A stretch of 64,000 bases of DNA from Paenibacillus mucilaginosus 3016 (GCF_000250655.1 NC_016935.1:3490001-3554000), one strand, 5' to 3'; numbered from the stretch's first letter, positions 35,653 to 45,015 are shown. The notes: generated by a model from the sequence alone, not told the origin. A program made the numbers and translations.

Positions 35653-37626
35653 ATGACGGATCAACTCGATTTGAAAGGAAATGGGGCAGGATCGCCGGCC
35701 GATTACGGCGCCGACGATATCCAGGTGCTCGAAGGCCTCGTGGCGGTGCGCAAACGGCCGGGCATGTATATCGGCTCGACGAGCACGTCAGGTCTGCACC
35801 ATCTCGTTTGGGAAATCGTGGACAATGCCGTGGACGAGCATCTCGCCAAGCATTGTTCGCAGATCGACGTCACGATCCATAAGGATCAGTCGGTCACCGT
35901 GCAGGATAACGGGCGGGGCATCCCGACCGGCATGCACAAAACAGGCATTCCGACACCCCAGGTGGTGTTTACGATACTTCACGCCGGCGGCAAATTCGGC
36001 GGCGGGGGATACAAGAAGTCCGGCGGTCTTCACGGCGTCGGCGCATCCGTAACGAACGCGCTCTCGGAATGGCTCGAGGTCGAGATCTTCCGCGACGGCA
36101 AGATCCACCGGCAGCGCTTCGAATACTGGGTGGATGACAAGGGGAACGAGCATGTCGGGGAACCGGCAACGGGCCTTGAAGTCATCGGCAATACCCGCAA
36201 GACGGGGACGAAGGTTACGTTCAAGCCCGACAAGCGCGTCTTCCAGGGCGGAACGGCGATGAACTACGATACGCTGTATGAACGCTTACAAGAGATCGCG
36301 TTCCTGAACTCGGGGCTGAAGGTCACGCTGACGGACCTGCGCGCCGACAAGGAAGAGACGTTCCAGTACGAAGGCGGCGCCGCGCAGTTCGTCCAGTTCC
36401 TCAACGAGGAAAAGGCAGTGCTGCACGACGTCATCCACTTCACGGCGGAGAAGGACGATATCGAGGTCGAGGTGGCCCTCCAGTATAACGACGGGTATAC
36501 GGAGACGCTCGCCTCTTTCGTCAACTCGATCCCGACGCGCGGCGGCGGCACGCACGAAACCGGCTTCAAGACGGCCTACACCCGGGTGATGAATGAATAC
36601 GCCCGGAAGACCGGCATGCTCAAGGAGAAAGAGAAGAACCTCGACGGCCAGGACCTGCGTGAAGGCATGATGGCGGTCATCAACATCAAGATGGGCGAAG
36701 TGGAGTTTGTCGGCCAGACGAAGGACCAGCTCGGCAGCGCCTCGGCGCGCAGCGCGGTGGATTCCGTCGTCTCCGACAAGATGTCCGTGTTCCTGGAGGA
36801 GAATCCGCAGGTCGCCCAGATGGTCATGAAGAAGGCGATCCAGTCGGCGAAGGCGCGCGAAGCGGCCCGCAAGGCGCGCGAAGAAGTGCGCAGCGGCAAG
36901 AAGGGCAAGAGCGAGAGCTCGAACCTCGGCGGCAAGCTGACGCCGGCCCAGTCGAAGGATTACACCCGCAACGAGCTCTTCATCGTAGAGGGCGACTCGG
37001 CGGGCGGTTCCGCCAAACAGGGGCGCGATTCGCGCCACCAGGCGATTCTGCCGCTGAAGGGCAAGCCGATGAATCCCGAGAAAGCCAAGCTGCTCGATAT
37101 CATGAAGAACGAGGAATATAAGGCGATTATCGCAGCGATCGGCGCAGGCGTCGGCCCGGAATTCGATGTCACGGAGAGCAATTATGCCAAAATCATTATC
37201 ATGACCGATGCCGATACCGACGGCGCCCATATCCAGGTGCTGCTGCTTACGTTCTTCTACCGTTACATGAAGCCGCTGATCGACGCGGGCAAGGTCTACA
37301 TCGCGCAGCCGCCGCTGTTTAAGGTGACGAAGAAAGCGGGTAAGAACAGCGCAGTGCGTTACGCCTGGACCGACGAGCAGCTGGCGAAGCTGACGAAGGA
37401 GCTCGGCAAGAACCTGGAGCTGCAGCGCTACAAGGGACTCGGCGAGATGAACCCGGACCAGCTGTGGGAAACCACGATGGATCCGGCTACGCGGACCCTT
37501 CTGCAGGTGCAGATTGAAGACGCGGCGAAGGCCGAGCGCCGGGTATCCACGCTCATGGGCGACAAGGTTGATCCCCGCAAGCGGTGGATCATCGAGAACG
37601 TGGACTTTACGGAATTTGAAGAATAA
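35653..37626 (+). CDS. parE: DNA topoisomerase IV subunit B
   Basis: ATPase subunit of topoisomerase IV, which decatenates daughter chromosomes. 657 residues with GHKL ATPase motifs ([26 protein letters not shown]), a transducer domain and the TOPRIM domain ([14 protein letters not shown], then [10 protein letters not shown]). The length and adjacency to parC distinguish it from gyrB, which normally sits beside recF/gyrA near the origin. Within the TOPRIM loop a lysine-rich stretch of about 20 residues ([10 protein letters not shown]) precedes [13 protein letters not shown]. Start ATG 35653 with AGGAGG. Confidence 0.94.
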   Translation: MTDQLDLKGNGAGSPADYGADDIQVLEGLVAVRKRPGMYIGSTSTSGLHHLVWEIVDNAVDEHLAKHCSQIDVTIHKDQSVTVQDNGRGIPTGMHKTGIPTPQVVFTILHAGGKFGGGGYKKSGGLHGVGASVTNALSEWLEVEIFRDGKIHRQRFEYWVDDKGNEHVGEPATGLEVIGNTRKTGTKVTFKPDKRVFQGGTAMNYDTLYERLQEIAFLNSGLKVTLTDLRADKEETFQYEGGAAQFVQFLNEEKAVLHDVIHFTAEKDDIEVEVALQYNDGYTETLASFVNSIPTRGGGTHETGFKTAYTRVMNEYARKTGMLKEKEKNLDGQDLREGMMAVINIKMGEVEFVGQTKDQLGSASARSAVDSVVSDKMSVFLEENPQVAQMVMKKAIQSAKAREAARKAREEVRSGKKGKSESSNLGGKLTPAQSKDYTRNELFIVEGDSAGGSAKQGRDSRHQAILPLKGKPMNPEKAKLLDIMKNEEYKAIIAAIGAGVGPEFDVTESNYAKIIIMTDADTDGAHIQVLLLTFFYRYMKPLIDAGKVYIAQPPLFKVTKKAGKNSAVRYAWTDEQLAKLTKELGKNLELQRYKGLGEMNPDQLWETTMDPATRTLLQVQIEDAAKAERRVSTLMGDKVDPRKRWIIENVDFTEFEE

Positions 37627-37640
37627 ACGGGGGGCCTCTC

Positions 37641-40076
37641 GTGAGCATACTCGAAAATTTCCTGCCGGCCTTTCTCGAAGAGGTTGTAGGCGACCGGTTC
37701 GGCCGGTATTCCAAATATATCATTCAAGACCGGGCGATCCCGGATGTGCGTGACGGGCTGAAGCCCGTGCAGCGGCGGATCCTGTACGCCATGTACGATG
37801 CGGGCAATACGCCCGACAAGCCATACCGCAAGTCCGCCAAGACGGTCGGGGACGTCATGGGCAACTACCATCCGCACGGCGACTCCTCGATCTACGAGGG
37901 CATGGTGCGGATGGCCCAGCCCTGGAAGATGGGCCACGTGCTCATTGACGGGCACGGGAACTGGGGCTCGATGGACGACGACCCGGCAGCGGCGATGCGT
38001 TATACGGAAGCGCGCCTGTCCGAGATCGCCCTGGAGCTGCTGCGCGACATCGAGAAGCGCACCGTTCTGTTCAAGGACAACTTCGACAATACGACGAAGG
38101 AGCCGGTGGTGCTGCCTTCCCGGTACCCGAACCTGCTCGTCAACGGGGTCAGCGGGATCTCATCCGGCTTCGCGACGGAGATTCCGACGCATAACCTGCG
38201 AGAGGTCGTCGATGCCTGTATCGCGCTGATCGACAAGCCGGATTCGACGCTCGAGGAACTGATGACGATTGTCAAAGGGCCTGACTTCCCGACCGGCGGC
38301 ATCATCATGGGTTCCGAGGGCATCCGCGAGGCGTACCGCACAGGGCGCGGCCGGATCTATCACCGGGCCCGGACGAGCATTGAAGACCAGCGGGGCGGCC
38401 GGCAGACGATCGTGATTACCGAGATTCCTTACCAGGTCGTGAAGAGCCGTCTCGTTACGGCGATGGAGAACATCCGCCTCGAGAAGAAGATCGAGGGGAT
38501 CTCCGAAGTCCGTGACGAGAGCGGCCGCGAAGGCCTGCGGATCGTCGTCGAGCTCAAGAAAGACGCGGATGCCCAGAGCATCCTGGCTTACCTGCTGAAG
38601 AAGACCGATCTGCAGGTGGCTTACAGCTTCAACATGGTCGCGATCGTCAACAAGACGCCGAAGCAGCTCGGCCTCATCGAGATGCTGCAGGCTTATATCG
38701 AGCACCAGAAGGAAGTCGTCACCCACCGTTCGCGTTATGAGCTCGAGAAGGCGGAGGACCGCGCCCACGTGCTCGAAGGTCTTGTGAAGGCGCTCAATAT
38801 TCTCGACGAAGTGATTGCGGCCATCCGCTCGTCCAAGAACCGGCAGGATGCGCAGAACAACCTCGTGGAGAAGTTCGCCTTCACCGAGCGTCAGGCCGAT
38901 GCGATCCTGACCCTCCAGCTCTATCGCCTCACGAATCTCGAGATTCACTCGCTCGAGAAGGAACTGAAGGAAGTGCAGAAGCTCATCGATATGCTGCGCG
39001 GCATTCTCGGCAGCGAGAAGAAGCTGCTCGCAGTAATCAAAAAGGAAATGAGCGAGATCCGCGACAAGTACGCGATTGCTCGGCGCTCCGATATTCAGGA
39101 CGAGGTGGAAGAGCTGAAGGTCAACCTGCAGGCGATCGTGACGGCCGAAGATGTCTTCGTTACCGTTTCCAACGATGGCTATGTCAAAAGGACGGGCAAG
39201 CTGAGCTTCATCCGCTCCGGCGGGGAGATCGACAAGACCGGACTCAAGGAAGGCGATTATCTGCGCCATCTGTTCGATGTCAATACGCTGGAGAACCTGC
39301 TGATCTTCACCCAGAAGGGCCAGTACTTCCTGCTGCCTGTCCATGCGATTCCGGAGTACAAGTGGAAGGAGAACGGGACGGCCATCGTCAACGTGATTCC
39401 GCTGCCGAAGGATGACCGGATCGTGCACGTCATGGCGCTGAAGGACTTCGAGCAGCCGGGCAAGTCGCTGCTGTTCGTCACGCGCAAGGGCCAGGTCAAG
39501 AGGACCGAGCTGAAGGATTACGCAACGACCCGGTCGACCGGTATCGTGGCGGTCAAGATCGGCGAGGGCGACGCCCTGCTGGATGTGCTGATGAGCACCG
39601 GAGGTCTCGACCTGCTGCTCGTATCGAAGCAGGGGCAGGCGATCCGGTTCAAGGAAGACGAAGTGAACCCGATGGGCCGAGCGGCGGCCGGTGTGCGCGG
39701 CATGCAGCTCAAAGAGGATGACGAGCTGGTAGCCGCCCGCTGGATCGACGGGGACGAAGGCGAAGTGGTTGTGATTACCGATCTCGGGTATGCGAAGCGT
39801 TCGCTTGTGGCGGATTATGCGCTTCAGGGCCGCGGAGGCAAAGGCGTATTCACCTTTGAATTCAAGGAAGGCAAGAGGGTGAAGCCGAACGGCAGCGTGC
39901 TGCGCAGTGCTTACGTGGTGAAGGAACCGTTCGACCTGACCGCCGTGCTGAGCACGGGTGAGCGTGTGACCTTCTCGACCGAACAGGCGCCGATCGAGGA
40001 CCGCAAGTCGATAGGCAAAGCGATCCTGCCGCTGAATAAGGGCGAGACCGTGCTCGATGTTTTGAGACTGCAGTAA
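37641..40076 (+). CDS. parC: DNA topoisomerase IV subunit A
   Basis: Breakage-reunion subunit of topoisomerase IV. 811 residues: winged-helix and tower domains with catalytic Tyr121 (RYTEARL), then a coiled coil and C-terminal beta-pinwheel blades. The quinolone-resistance region reads [17 protein letters not shown], with serine and glutamate at the two usual mutation positions, so the wild-type (susceptible) pattern is present. Start GTG 37641, 14 bases after parE; translation is likely coupled. Lack of the GyrA box fits ParC rather than GyrA. Confidence 0.94.
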   Translation: MSILENFLPAFLEEVVGDRFGRYSKYIIQDRAIPDVRDGLKPVQRRILYAMYDAGNTPDKPYRKSAKTVGDVMGNYHPHGDSSIYEGMVRMAQPWKMGHVLIDGHGNWGSMDDDPAAAMRYTEARLSEIALELLRDIEKRTVLFKDNFDNTTKEPVVLPSRYPNLLVNGVSGISSGFATEIPTHNLREVVDACIALIDKPDSTLEELMTIVKGPDFPTGGIIMGSEGIREAYRTGRGRIYHRARTSIEDQRGGRQTIVITEIPYQVVKSRLVTAMENIRLEKKIEGISEVRDESGREGLRIVVELKKDADAQSILAYLLKKTDLQVAYSFNMVAIVNKTPKQLGLIEMLQAYIEHQKEVVTHRSRYELEKAEDRAHVLEGLVKALNILDEVIAAIRSSKNRQDAQNNLVEKFAFTERQADAILTLQLYRLTNLEIHSLEKELKEVQKLIDMLRGILGSEKKLLAVIKKEMSEIRDKYAIARRSDIQDEVEELKVNLQAIVTAEDVFVTVSNDGYVKRTGKLSFIRSGGEIDKTGLKEGDYLRHLFDVNTLENLLIFTQKGQYFLLPVHAIPEYKWKENGTAIVNVIPLPKDDRIVHVMALKDFEQPGKSLLFVTRKGQVKRTELKDYATTRSTGIVAVKIGEGDALLDVLMSTGGLDLLLVSKQGQAIRFKEDEVNPMGRAAAGVRGMQLKEDDELVAARWIDGDEGEVVVITDLGYAKRSLVADYALQGRGGKGVFTFEFKEGKRVKPNGSVLRSAYVVKEPFDLTAVLSTGERVTFSTEQAPIEDRKSIGKAILPLNKGETVLDVLRLQ

Positions 40077-40093
40077 CGCTGCAGTCTTTTTTT
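40065..40093 (+). terminator. Terminator overlapping the parC stop
   Basis: AGACTGCAG (40065-40073), loop TAACG containing the stop codon, CTGCAGTCT (40079-40087) and a T7 run. Confidence 0.92.
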
Positions 40094-40104
40094 CTTTGGT
40101 TTTC

Positions 40105-40272
40105 TCAATCGTACGAGCTGTAATTCGGCTCCACTTTGTCCATGAGCTCCAGCAGCATCTGAAGCACAACCCAGGCGGGGAGAGGCTCATCCAGCCGTTC
40201 GAGCCAGCTTGGATCATCGATCACTCCTTTGTGAAGCGCTCTCTCCCCGATTTGCTTTTTCCACGTTTCCAT
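40105..40272 (-). CDS. Small unknown protein (55 residues)
   Basis: From ATG 40272 (minus strand) with AAGGAG eight bases upstream; the longer frame to 40575 is noncoding in character. The product METWKKQIGERALHKGVIDDPSWLERLDE... is acidic, amphipathic and probably helical, with PLPAWVVLQMLLELMDKV near its end and no membrane segment. Not recognised. It stands alone, convergent with parC. The ribosome binding site and the protein-like composition are the evidence for it. Confidence 0.65.
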   Translation of the reverse strand: METWKKQIGERALHKGVIDDPSWLERLDEPLPAWVVLQMLLELMDKVEPNYSSYD

Positions 40273-40431
40273 GTTGATCACTCCTTGTCTTACAGGTTCT
40301 GACAAGCTGCGCGAATAGGCGTCTATCCCATGTGCAGTATATGTTGAAGAGGGTAGAATGGTAACCGATTCCCTCGGTTTATGTCCTAAAGTATTTAGGG
40401 GATTAACCTTTCCAAGGCAGGGTGACAATGC

Positions 40432-40437
40432 TATAAT
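40432..40437 (+). promoter_or_regulatory. Probable -10 element for the MarR-type gene
   Basis: TATAAT 50 bases before GTG 40487; the -35 (TTTCCA, 17-base spacer) is weak. Confidence 0.45.
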
Positions 40438-40486
40438 TAGGCAGGTAAGCGTTACGAGAATTGGTGCTTCGGGAGTGATATGAATC

Positions 40487-40900
40487 GTGGTAACTAGCGA
40501 ATTTGCCAAGCTGTGGTGGAAACTCTCCAAAGATCTTCGCAGCCATATGGAAACGCAACTGGCCCCAACACTCACGGAGGGACAACTAACCGTACTGGAA
40601 CTGCTGGTGATTAATGAACCTCAGAAGATGAAGCCTTCGGATTTTATCGATTTTCTGACGACGACACCGGCGGCCATCACCACGCTGCTCGACCGGATGG
40701 AGAAGGGCGGCCTGATCGCCCGAGAACGGGACGAACGGGACCGGCGGATTGTCTGGGTGCTTCTGACGGACAAGGGACGCACGGAATGCGAACGCGGCGT
40801 TGCGGTCCGCGAACAGTTCCTGCAGTCTTATCTGGGGCGGATCTCCTCTCACAATCAGCAGCTTCTCGTGTATTTGCTGGGGAAAGTAGCGAATGCGTAA
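40487..40900 (+). CDS. MarR-family transcriptional regulator
   Basis: 137 residues with the MarR winged helix: LTVLELLVINEPQKMKPSDFIDFLTTTPAAITTLLDRMEKGGLIARERDERDRRIVWVLLTDKG, covering recognition helix and wing with the conserved DxRR (DRRIVWVLLT). Dimerisation helices flank it. Start GTG 40487, since an upstream ATG in another frame stops at once. The ligand and targets are unknown; MarR proteins usually control a neighbouring gene, and here the next gene is the small toxin locus, in the same direction but with its own promoter. Confidence 0.9.
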   Translation: MVTSEFAKLWWKLSKDLRSHMETQLAPTLTEGQLTVLELLVINEPQKMKPSDFIDFLTTTPAAITTLLDRMEKGGLIARERDERDRRIVWVLLTDKGRTECERGVAVREQFLQSYLGRISSHNQQLLVYLLGKVANA

Positions 40901-40920
40901 ACGCTATCAAGGTCAAAATA

Positions 40921-40934
40921 CGAAAATATGTTCT
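40921..40934 (+). promoter_or_regulatory. LexA (SOS) box-like sequence at the toxin promoter
   Basis: CGAAAATATGTTCT matches 12 of 14 positions of the Bacillus LexA/DinR box (CGAACATATGTTCG). It overlaps the -35 element of the toxin promoter, where repressor binding would block transcription. Confidence 0.45.
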
Positions 40935-40959
40935 CATTTATGTTCGCATATGGTATAAT
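40931..40959 (+). promoter_or_regulatory. Promoter of the holin-like toxin mRNA
   Basis: TTCTCA (40931-40936), a 17-base spacer and TATAAT (40954-40959). This predicts a 5' UTR of about 80 bases before ATG 41048. In it CCTC (in CAGCCTCTGCC) can pair with GAGG of the ribosome binding site. Confidence 0.7.
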
Positions 40960-41047
40960 GTGGAGACAATAGGGTGCGGCACTCAAGGGCGGCCCGGCTC
41001 ACACTCGCTTTCCCTGATGGCAGCCTCTGCCGGAAGGAGGTGATGCC

Positions 41048-41131
41048 ATGGAAGTGAAGGATGCGGTATCCTTGATGTTCATGTTCGGCATGTTCATCCT
41101 GGCCCTGCTGTCCTATTTGAAAAAAAAGTAG
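41048..41131 (+). CDS. Holin-like toxin peptide (type I toxin), 27 residues
   Basis: MEVKDAVSLMFMFGMFILAL followed by LSYLKKK. A short polar N-terminus, one membrane helix and a lysine tail match the putative holin-like toxin family of Firmicutes (Pfam Hol_Tox; relatives of TxpA/BsrG), peptides that insert in the cytoplasmic membrane. The ribosome binding site is a very strong GGAGGTGA (41036-41043), spaced 4 bases, and possibly sequestered in the mRNA. Immediately after the stop come a long inverted repeat and, on the opposite strand, a predicted antisense RNA. It is too short for ordinary gene finders. Toxicity is inferred from family, not shown. Confidence 0.8.
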   Translation: MEVKDAVSLMFMFGMFILALLSYLKKK

Positions 41132-41167
41132 ACCTCCCTTGAGCCTTGTCAGCCGAGAGGTCTACTT
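41126..41167 (-). terminator. Terminator of the antisense RNA
   Basis: AAGTAGACCTC (41126-41136) pairs perfectly with GAGGTCTACTT (41157-41167). On the minus strand it is followed by eight U; on the plus strand no T-run follows, so it acts on the antisense direction. Confidence 0.85.
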
Positions 41168-41219
41168 CTGGTTATAGCCTTATGTCGACCGCCCTTGAGG
41201 GCAATCTATTGTGAAGCCG

Positions 41220-41253
41220 GACTGCAGATGCGGGAACATCTGCGGTCTTTTTT
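41220..41253 (+). terminator. Terminator of the toxin mRNA
   Basis: GACTGCAGATG (41220-41230) pairs with CATCTGCGGTC (41237-41247; one G-U pair), followed by T6. Confidence 0.85.
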
Positions 41254-41270
41254 GCATTCAGCGTACGAAC

Positions 41271-41300
41271 ATCATAACATATTTTGCCTGATCTTGAAAA
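41271..41300 (-). promoter_or_regulatory. Promoter of the antisense RNA
   Basis: On the minus strand TTTTCA (41295-41300), an 18-base spacer and TATGAT (41271-41276) with an extended -10 TGT before it. Confidence 0.55.
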
Positions 41301-41570
41301 GAAAAAATGACGAACAGGGCCCCGGCTGATGCCCTGAGGAGAAGGCGGAAAGCCCGGTAACGCCGGGGGTCCGGCGGGTTGGGAACCAGTAGAAGCCTCT
41401 GAAAAATGCGAACATAGAGAAGTCACGCCAGCACCCAAATGACGACCAACAGGCCGTATCCACTACGCAGAGAGGAGGCTTCCGGCAAGGCGGGCGCAGG
41501 ATTCGCACTACTTTATCGCGTGTTCACCCCACCGAATGAGGGAAGAGGATCGTTTCGATCAGGATCGATC
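41301..41570. other. Noncoding stretch between the toxin locus and rluA-type gene
   Basis: About 270 bases with several GC-rich inverted repeats (for example CAGGG...CCCTG and CCCGGTAACGCCGGG) but no gene with a ribosome binding site and no recognised RNA family. Confidence 0.4.
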
Positions 41571-41620
41571 ACAACAAACAACCCCGGCGCTCTGAGCTTA
41601 CCGCTCAGGCGTCCGGGGTT
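41569..41620 (-). terminator. Terminator of the pseudouridine synthase transcript
   Basis: AACCCCGG (41580-41587) pairs with CCGGGGTT (41613-41620), with an inner TGAGC/GCTCA stem; T-rich on the minus strand just beyond. Confidence 0.75.
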
Positions 41621-41656
41621 GGGAGTGTCAAGCACTGCCATCTCCGGTGAGGAGGC

Positions 41657-42361
41657 CTACAGCCCGTACGATGCTTCCTCCCACAGCAGCCAAGGGAACG
41701 ACTTCGGCGGCCGGGAGGTGAACTTCAGCGCCTCCTTGGTCACCGGATGGGAGAACTCTAGGATGCTGGACCACAGGGCGATCTGCTGGCCCGGCTGGGC
41801 CAGGGTGCCGCCGTAGCGCTGATCCCCGACGAGGGGGCAGCCGGTAGTGGCAAACTGCACGCGGATCTGGTGCGGGCGCCCGGTGTGCAGCTCCACCTGC
41901 ACGAGCGACAGGCCGTCCTGGCTGCCCAGCACCCGGTAGTCGAGCACCGCCTCCTTCGCGCCGGCCTTGGAGGCCGGAACGGCGGACACCATGTTCGTCC
42001 GCTCGTTCTTCAGCAGGTGATGCCGGAGGGTGCCCTGCGGCTGCTTCGGCCGGCCGTGTAGTACGGCGGAGTACACCTTGCGGATCGTGCGCGTGCGCAC
42101 CGCGTCGGAGAGGCGGGATGCCGCCTTCGACGTCTTGGCGAACACCATCACGCCGCCTACGGGCCGGTCCAGCCGGTGGACGAGGCCAAGGTATACGTTG
42201 CCAGGCTTGCCGTGCCGGTGCTTCAGGTCGGCCTTGATCAGCGTGAGCAGATCGGGGTCGCGGGAGTCATCCTCCTGCGTCGGCACATTGGGCGGCTTCA
42301 CGACCACGATGACATGGTTGTCCTCATACAGGACAGGGATGACGGGGGAGGAGCCGGCCAT
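41657..42361 (-). CDS. RluA-family pseudouridine synthase
   Basis: 234 residues from ATG 42361 with GGGAGG seven bases upstream inside the end of the methyltransferase gene; a longer GTG start (42394) lacks support. Motifs: HRLDRPVGG with catalytic Asp65, then YSAVLHG and the GRPHQIRVQFA segment. No S4 domain is present, so it is of the short RluA/YhcT-like group modifying uridines in rRNA or tRNA; the target position cannot be told. It is 2 bases after the methyltransferase stop, so the two genes form an operon. Confidence 0.9.
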   Translation of the reverse strand: MAGSSPVIPVLYEDNHVIVVVKPPNVPTQEDDSRDPDLLTLIKADLKHRHGKPGNVYLGLVHRLDRPVGGVMVFAKTSKAASRLSDAVRTRTIRKVYSAVLHGRPKQPQGTLRHHLLKNERTNMVSAVPASKAGAKEAVLDYRVLGSQDGLSLVQVELHTGRPHQIRVQFATTGCPLVGDQRYGGTLAQPGQQIALWSSILEFSHPVTKEALKFTSRPPKSFPWLLWEEASYGL

Positions 42362-42363
42362 GC

Positions 42364-43227
42364 CTACGCCTCCCAGCGGCCGAGAATGCCGCACGGCAGG
42401 TGCAGTCCGGAAGCGGTGATCGGCAGTCCGATCTCGCCGCAGGTGATGTCTCCGCCGAACTTCGAGCCGAGGGAGAGCGCCAGGATGTTCTTGAGCACGG
42501 AGGCCGAGAGGCCGGTCGTGTAAGAGTTGATCAGGAAGAAGAGCGGCTGATCGGACAGGATGCTCATGCAGGACTCCACGAACGGGTACAGGTCCGTCTC
42601 CAGCTTCCAGGTCTCGCCGTTCGGTCCGCGCCCGTAGGACGGAGGGTCCATAATGATCGCATCATACTTGCTGCCGCGGCGCTGCTCGCGCTGGACGAAC
42701 TTGAACACATCGTCGGTGATGAAGCGCACCGGACGGTCGCCGAGGCCCGACAGCTGCAGGTTCTCCTTGGCCCACTGTACCACGCCCTTGGACGCGTCGA
42801 CGTGGCAGACGTTCGCGCCGGCCGAGGCGCAGGCCACGGAGGCTCCGCCCGTGTAGGCGAAGAGGTTCAGCACGCGGATCGGCCGGCCCGCCGAAGCGAT
42901 CTTCTCGCGCATCCAGCTCCAGTTGACGGCTTGCTCTGGGAACAGCCCCGTATGCTTGAAGCTCGTCGGCTTGATGTGGAACTGCAGGCCGTTATACGAG
43001 ATCGTCCAGCGCTCGGGCAGCTCCTTCTTGTATTCCCAGCTGCCGCCGCCGCTCGAGCTGCGGTGGTAATGCGCGTCGGCCTTTTTCCAAGGGGCCGTTT
43101 CTTTGACCAGAGGCCAGATAATCTGCGGATCCGGGCGCCGCAGAACAATGCTGCCCCAGCGTTCGAGCTTTTCCCCGCCGCCGGTATCAATGAGTTCGTA
43201 ATCTTTCCAATCCTGTGCTGCAAACAT
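42364..43227 (-). CDS. Class I SAM-dependent methyltransferase (RlmI-like)
   Basis: 287 residues: a short N-terminal beta domain (ELIDTGGGEKLERWGSIVLRRPDPQI), then the SAM-binding Rossmann fold with LNLFAYTGGASVA (motif I), CHVDASKGVVQWAKEN (motif II) and the catalytic-type loop MDPPSYGRGP (motif IV). The pattern resembles 23S rRNA cytosine-C5 methyltransferases of the RlmI/YwbD group but without the PUA domain and without the full cysteine motif, so the target may differ. First gene of the two-gene minus-strand operon with the pseudouridine synthase: an RNA-modification pair. Confidence 0.85.
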   Translation of the reverse strand: MFAAQDWKDYELIDTGGGEKLERWGSIVLRRPDPQIIWPLVKETAPWKKADAHYHRSSSGGGSWEYKKELPERWTISYNGLQFHIKPTSFKHTGLFPEQAVNWSWMREKIASAGRPIRVLNLFAYTGGASVACASAGANVCHVDASKGVVQWAKENLQLSGLGDRPVRFITDDVFKFVQREQRRGSKYDAIIMDPPSYGRGPNGETWKLETDLYPFVESCMSILSDQPLFFLINSYTTGLSASVLKNILALSLGSKFGGDITCGEIGLPITASGLHLPCGILGRWEA

Positions 43228-43554
43228 GGGCTGTGACCATCCTTTTTGTCGTCATTTCGCATCGCGCACCCAATGGGGCGGCATTCTTACACATTTTACA
43301 CGATTCACGCACCGGATGCCATAAGGGGGACCGGCCCGGCAGGACTGGTCTTGCGGAGTCGGAGCAGGGGGTTCCGGCGGAGAATGCGGGCAGGGGCTGA
43401 GGTTATCCGACGGACGGAGGTCCAAGGCATAGGATGGGATGTATGCGGTTGCAGGCCGTTTCTTTCAAGCTTTTGCCGAAACTTTTTACATAAACGCGTC
43501 GAAATGCCGCATCTTTTGGTATAATAGGTTCATTATGCGCATGAGGGGATGACT
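43228..43554 (+). other. Gap before thrC
   Basis: 327 bases between divergent genes. An extended -10 TGGTATAAT ends at 43525, about 30 bases before the thrC start, without a good -35. No T-box or riboswitch features were recognised in the remainder. Confidence 0.5.
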
Positions 43555-44949
43555 ATGAACTTTATTAGCACTAGGGGCAAAACAGCAGGAATCGGATTTA
43601 TCGATACGGTATTGATGGGTCTCGCCGATGACGGCGGCCTGCTCATTCCAAACGAAATTCCGCACATCTCGGCAGCCAGGCTGAAAGAAATGGAGAGCCT
43701 CAGCTACCAGGATCTGGCTTATGAGGTGTTCTCGTATTATACGAATAACGAAATTCCCGATGAAGATCTGAAGGATCTGATCCGGCAGAGCTATGCGACC
43801 TTCCGTGATCCGGAAGTGACGCCGGTGAAGAAACTCACGGACAATATGTACGTAATGGAGCTCTTCCACGGGCCTACCTTCGCGTTCAAGGACGTGGCCC
43901 TGCAGTTCCTAGGCAACCTGTACGCGTACGTGTCGAAGAAGCAGAACGAGATCATTCACATCCTGGGGGCTACTTCCGGTGATACCGGCGCTTCGGCCAT
44001 CGAAGGCGTCCGGGGCAAGGAAGGCATCCGCATCTGCATTCTTCACCCGCATCAGAAGGTCAGCCGGGTGCAGGAGCTGCAAATGACGACCGTTGACGAC
44101 GAGAACGTGCTGAACCTCTCGGTGGAAGGCACCTTCGACGACTGCCAGCGCATCATCAAGGATCTGTTCGCCGACGTGCCGTTCAAGACGAAATACCACC
44201 TGCGCGCGATCAACTCGATCAACTTTGTGCGCATCCTGGCCCAGACTGTGTACTACTTCTACGCTTACTTCCGCGTGCAGAAGGATAAGCCGGGCGCGAA
44301 GGTGAACTTCAGCGTGCCGACGGGCAACTTCGGCGACATCTTCGCGGGCTATCTCGCGAAGCGGATGGGCCTGCCGGTGAACAAGCTGATCCTCGCGACA
44401 AACGAGAACAACATCCTGGAGCGCTTCGTCCTCGAAGGCGTATACCGTCCGGGCGAGTTCAAGAGCACGCACAGCCCATCGATGGACATTCAGGTGGCGA
44501 GCAACTTCGAGCGGTACCTGTACTATCTGCTCGGGGAGAACCCGCAGCAGGCTGCCGCCTACATGGAAGGCTTCAAGACGGACGGCGTGATTACGATCGC
44601 TCCCGAGCTGCTCAGCCGGGTGCAGGCGGACTTTGCTGCCCACGGCGTGGGCGGCGAGGAGTGCCTGGCGACCATCGGCAGCTACTACCGCGAGCACGGG
44701 TACCTGCTGGATCCGCACACGGCGTGCGGTGTGGCGGCTTATGAGAAGTGCAGCCCGGCGGAGGAAGTGTGCGTAACCTTGTCAACGGCCCACCCGGCGA
44801 AGTTCAACGAGTCCATCGAGCTCGTGGGCATCGAGCAGACGTACCCGCAGCCGATCCAGGACCTGTTCGCGAAGCCGCAGCACCAGGAGATCGTCGATTC
44901 CTCGGTGGAGGAGATTGTCCGCCGCCTGGAGAGCTTCTATACGAAATAA
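43555..44949 (+). CDS. thrC: Threonine synthase (long E. coli/yeast-type)
   Basis: Converts O-phosphohomoserine to threonine with PLP. 464 residues from ATG 43555 (GAGGGG eight bases upstream; ATG 43549 is too near that site). The N-terminal STRGKT...F motif, FHGPTFAFKDVALQFLG with the PLP lysine (Lys112), GATSGDTGASAIEG phosphate loop and PTGNFGDIFAGY are those of the long class found in E. coli and fungi. B. subtilis uses the shorter class of about 350 residues. No hom or thrB lies next to it. A strong terminator follows. Confidence 0.94.
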   Translation: MNFISTRGKTAGIGFIDTVLMGLADDGGLLIPNEIPHISAARLKEMESLSYQDLAYEVFSYYTNNEIPDEDLKDLIRQSYATFRDPEVTPVKKLTDNMYVMELFHGPTFAFKDVALQFLGNLYAYVSKKQNEIIHILGATSGDTGASAIEGVRGKEGIRICILHPHQKVSRVQELQMTTVDDENVLNLSVEGTFDDCQRIIKDLFADVPFKTKYHLRAINSINFVRILAQTVYYFYAYFRVQKDKPGAKVNFSVPTGNFGDIFAGYLAKRMGLPVNKLILATNENNILERFVLEGVYRPGEFKSTHSPSMDIQVASNFERYLYYLLGENPQQAAAYMEGFKTDGVITIAPELLSRVQADFAAHGVGGEECLATIGSYYREHGYLLDPHTACGVAAYEKCSPAEEVCVTLSTAHPAKFNESIELVGIEQTYPQPIQDLFAKPQHQEIVDSSVEEIVRRLESFYTK

Positions 44950-44961
44950 CTGCAGTATAAC

Positions 44962-45015
44962 AAAGGGGCTGTCTCCCTGAATCCGTGAATACCGGATTCG
45001 GGGGACAGCCCCTTT
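44962..45015. terminator. Bidirectional terminator between thrC and the PpiC gene
   Basis: AAAGGGGCTGTC (44962) pairs with GACAGCCCCTTT (ending 45015), and the inner AATCCG/CGGATT extends it; it serves both convergent genes. Confidence 0.88.

Larger units (their letters stand above)
41118..41264 (-). ncRNA. Predicted antisense RNA antitoxin of the holin-like toxin
   Basis: Minus-strand transcript of about 145 nt, predicted from a promoter (41271-41300) and an intrinsic terminator (41126-41167 stem, then U8 from 41120-41127). It would be fully complementary to the last codons and 3' UTR of the toxin mRNA, which itself ends at the hairpin 41220-41253. This is the arrangement of RatA/TxpA and SR4/BsrG. 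Confidence 0.6.

Noticed and set aside
36286-37230. 314-codon minus-strand open frame inside parE
   Set aside because: Shadow caused by high GC; parE motifs on the plus strand are unambiguous.
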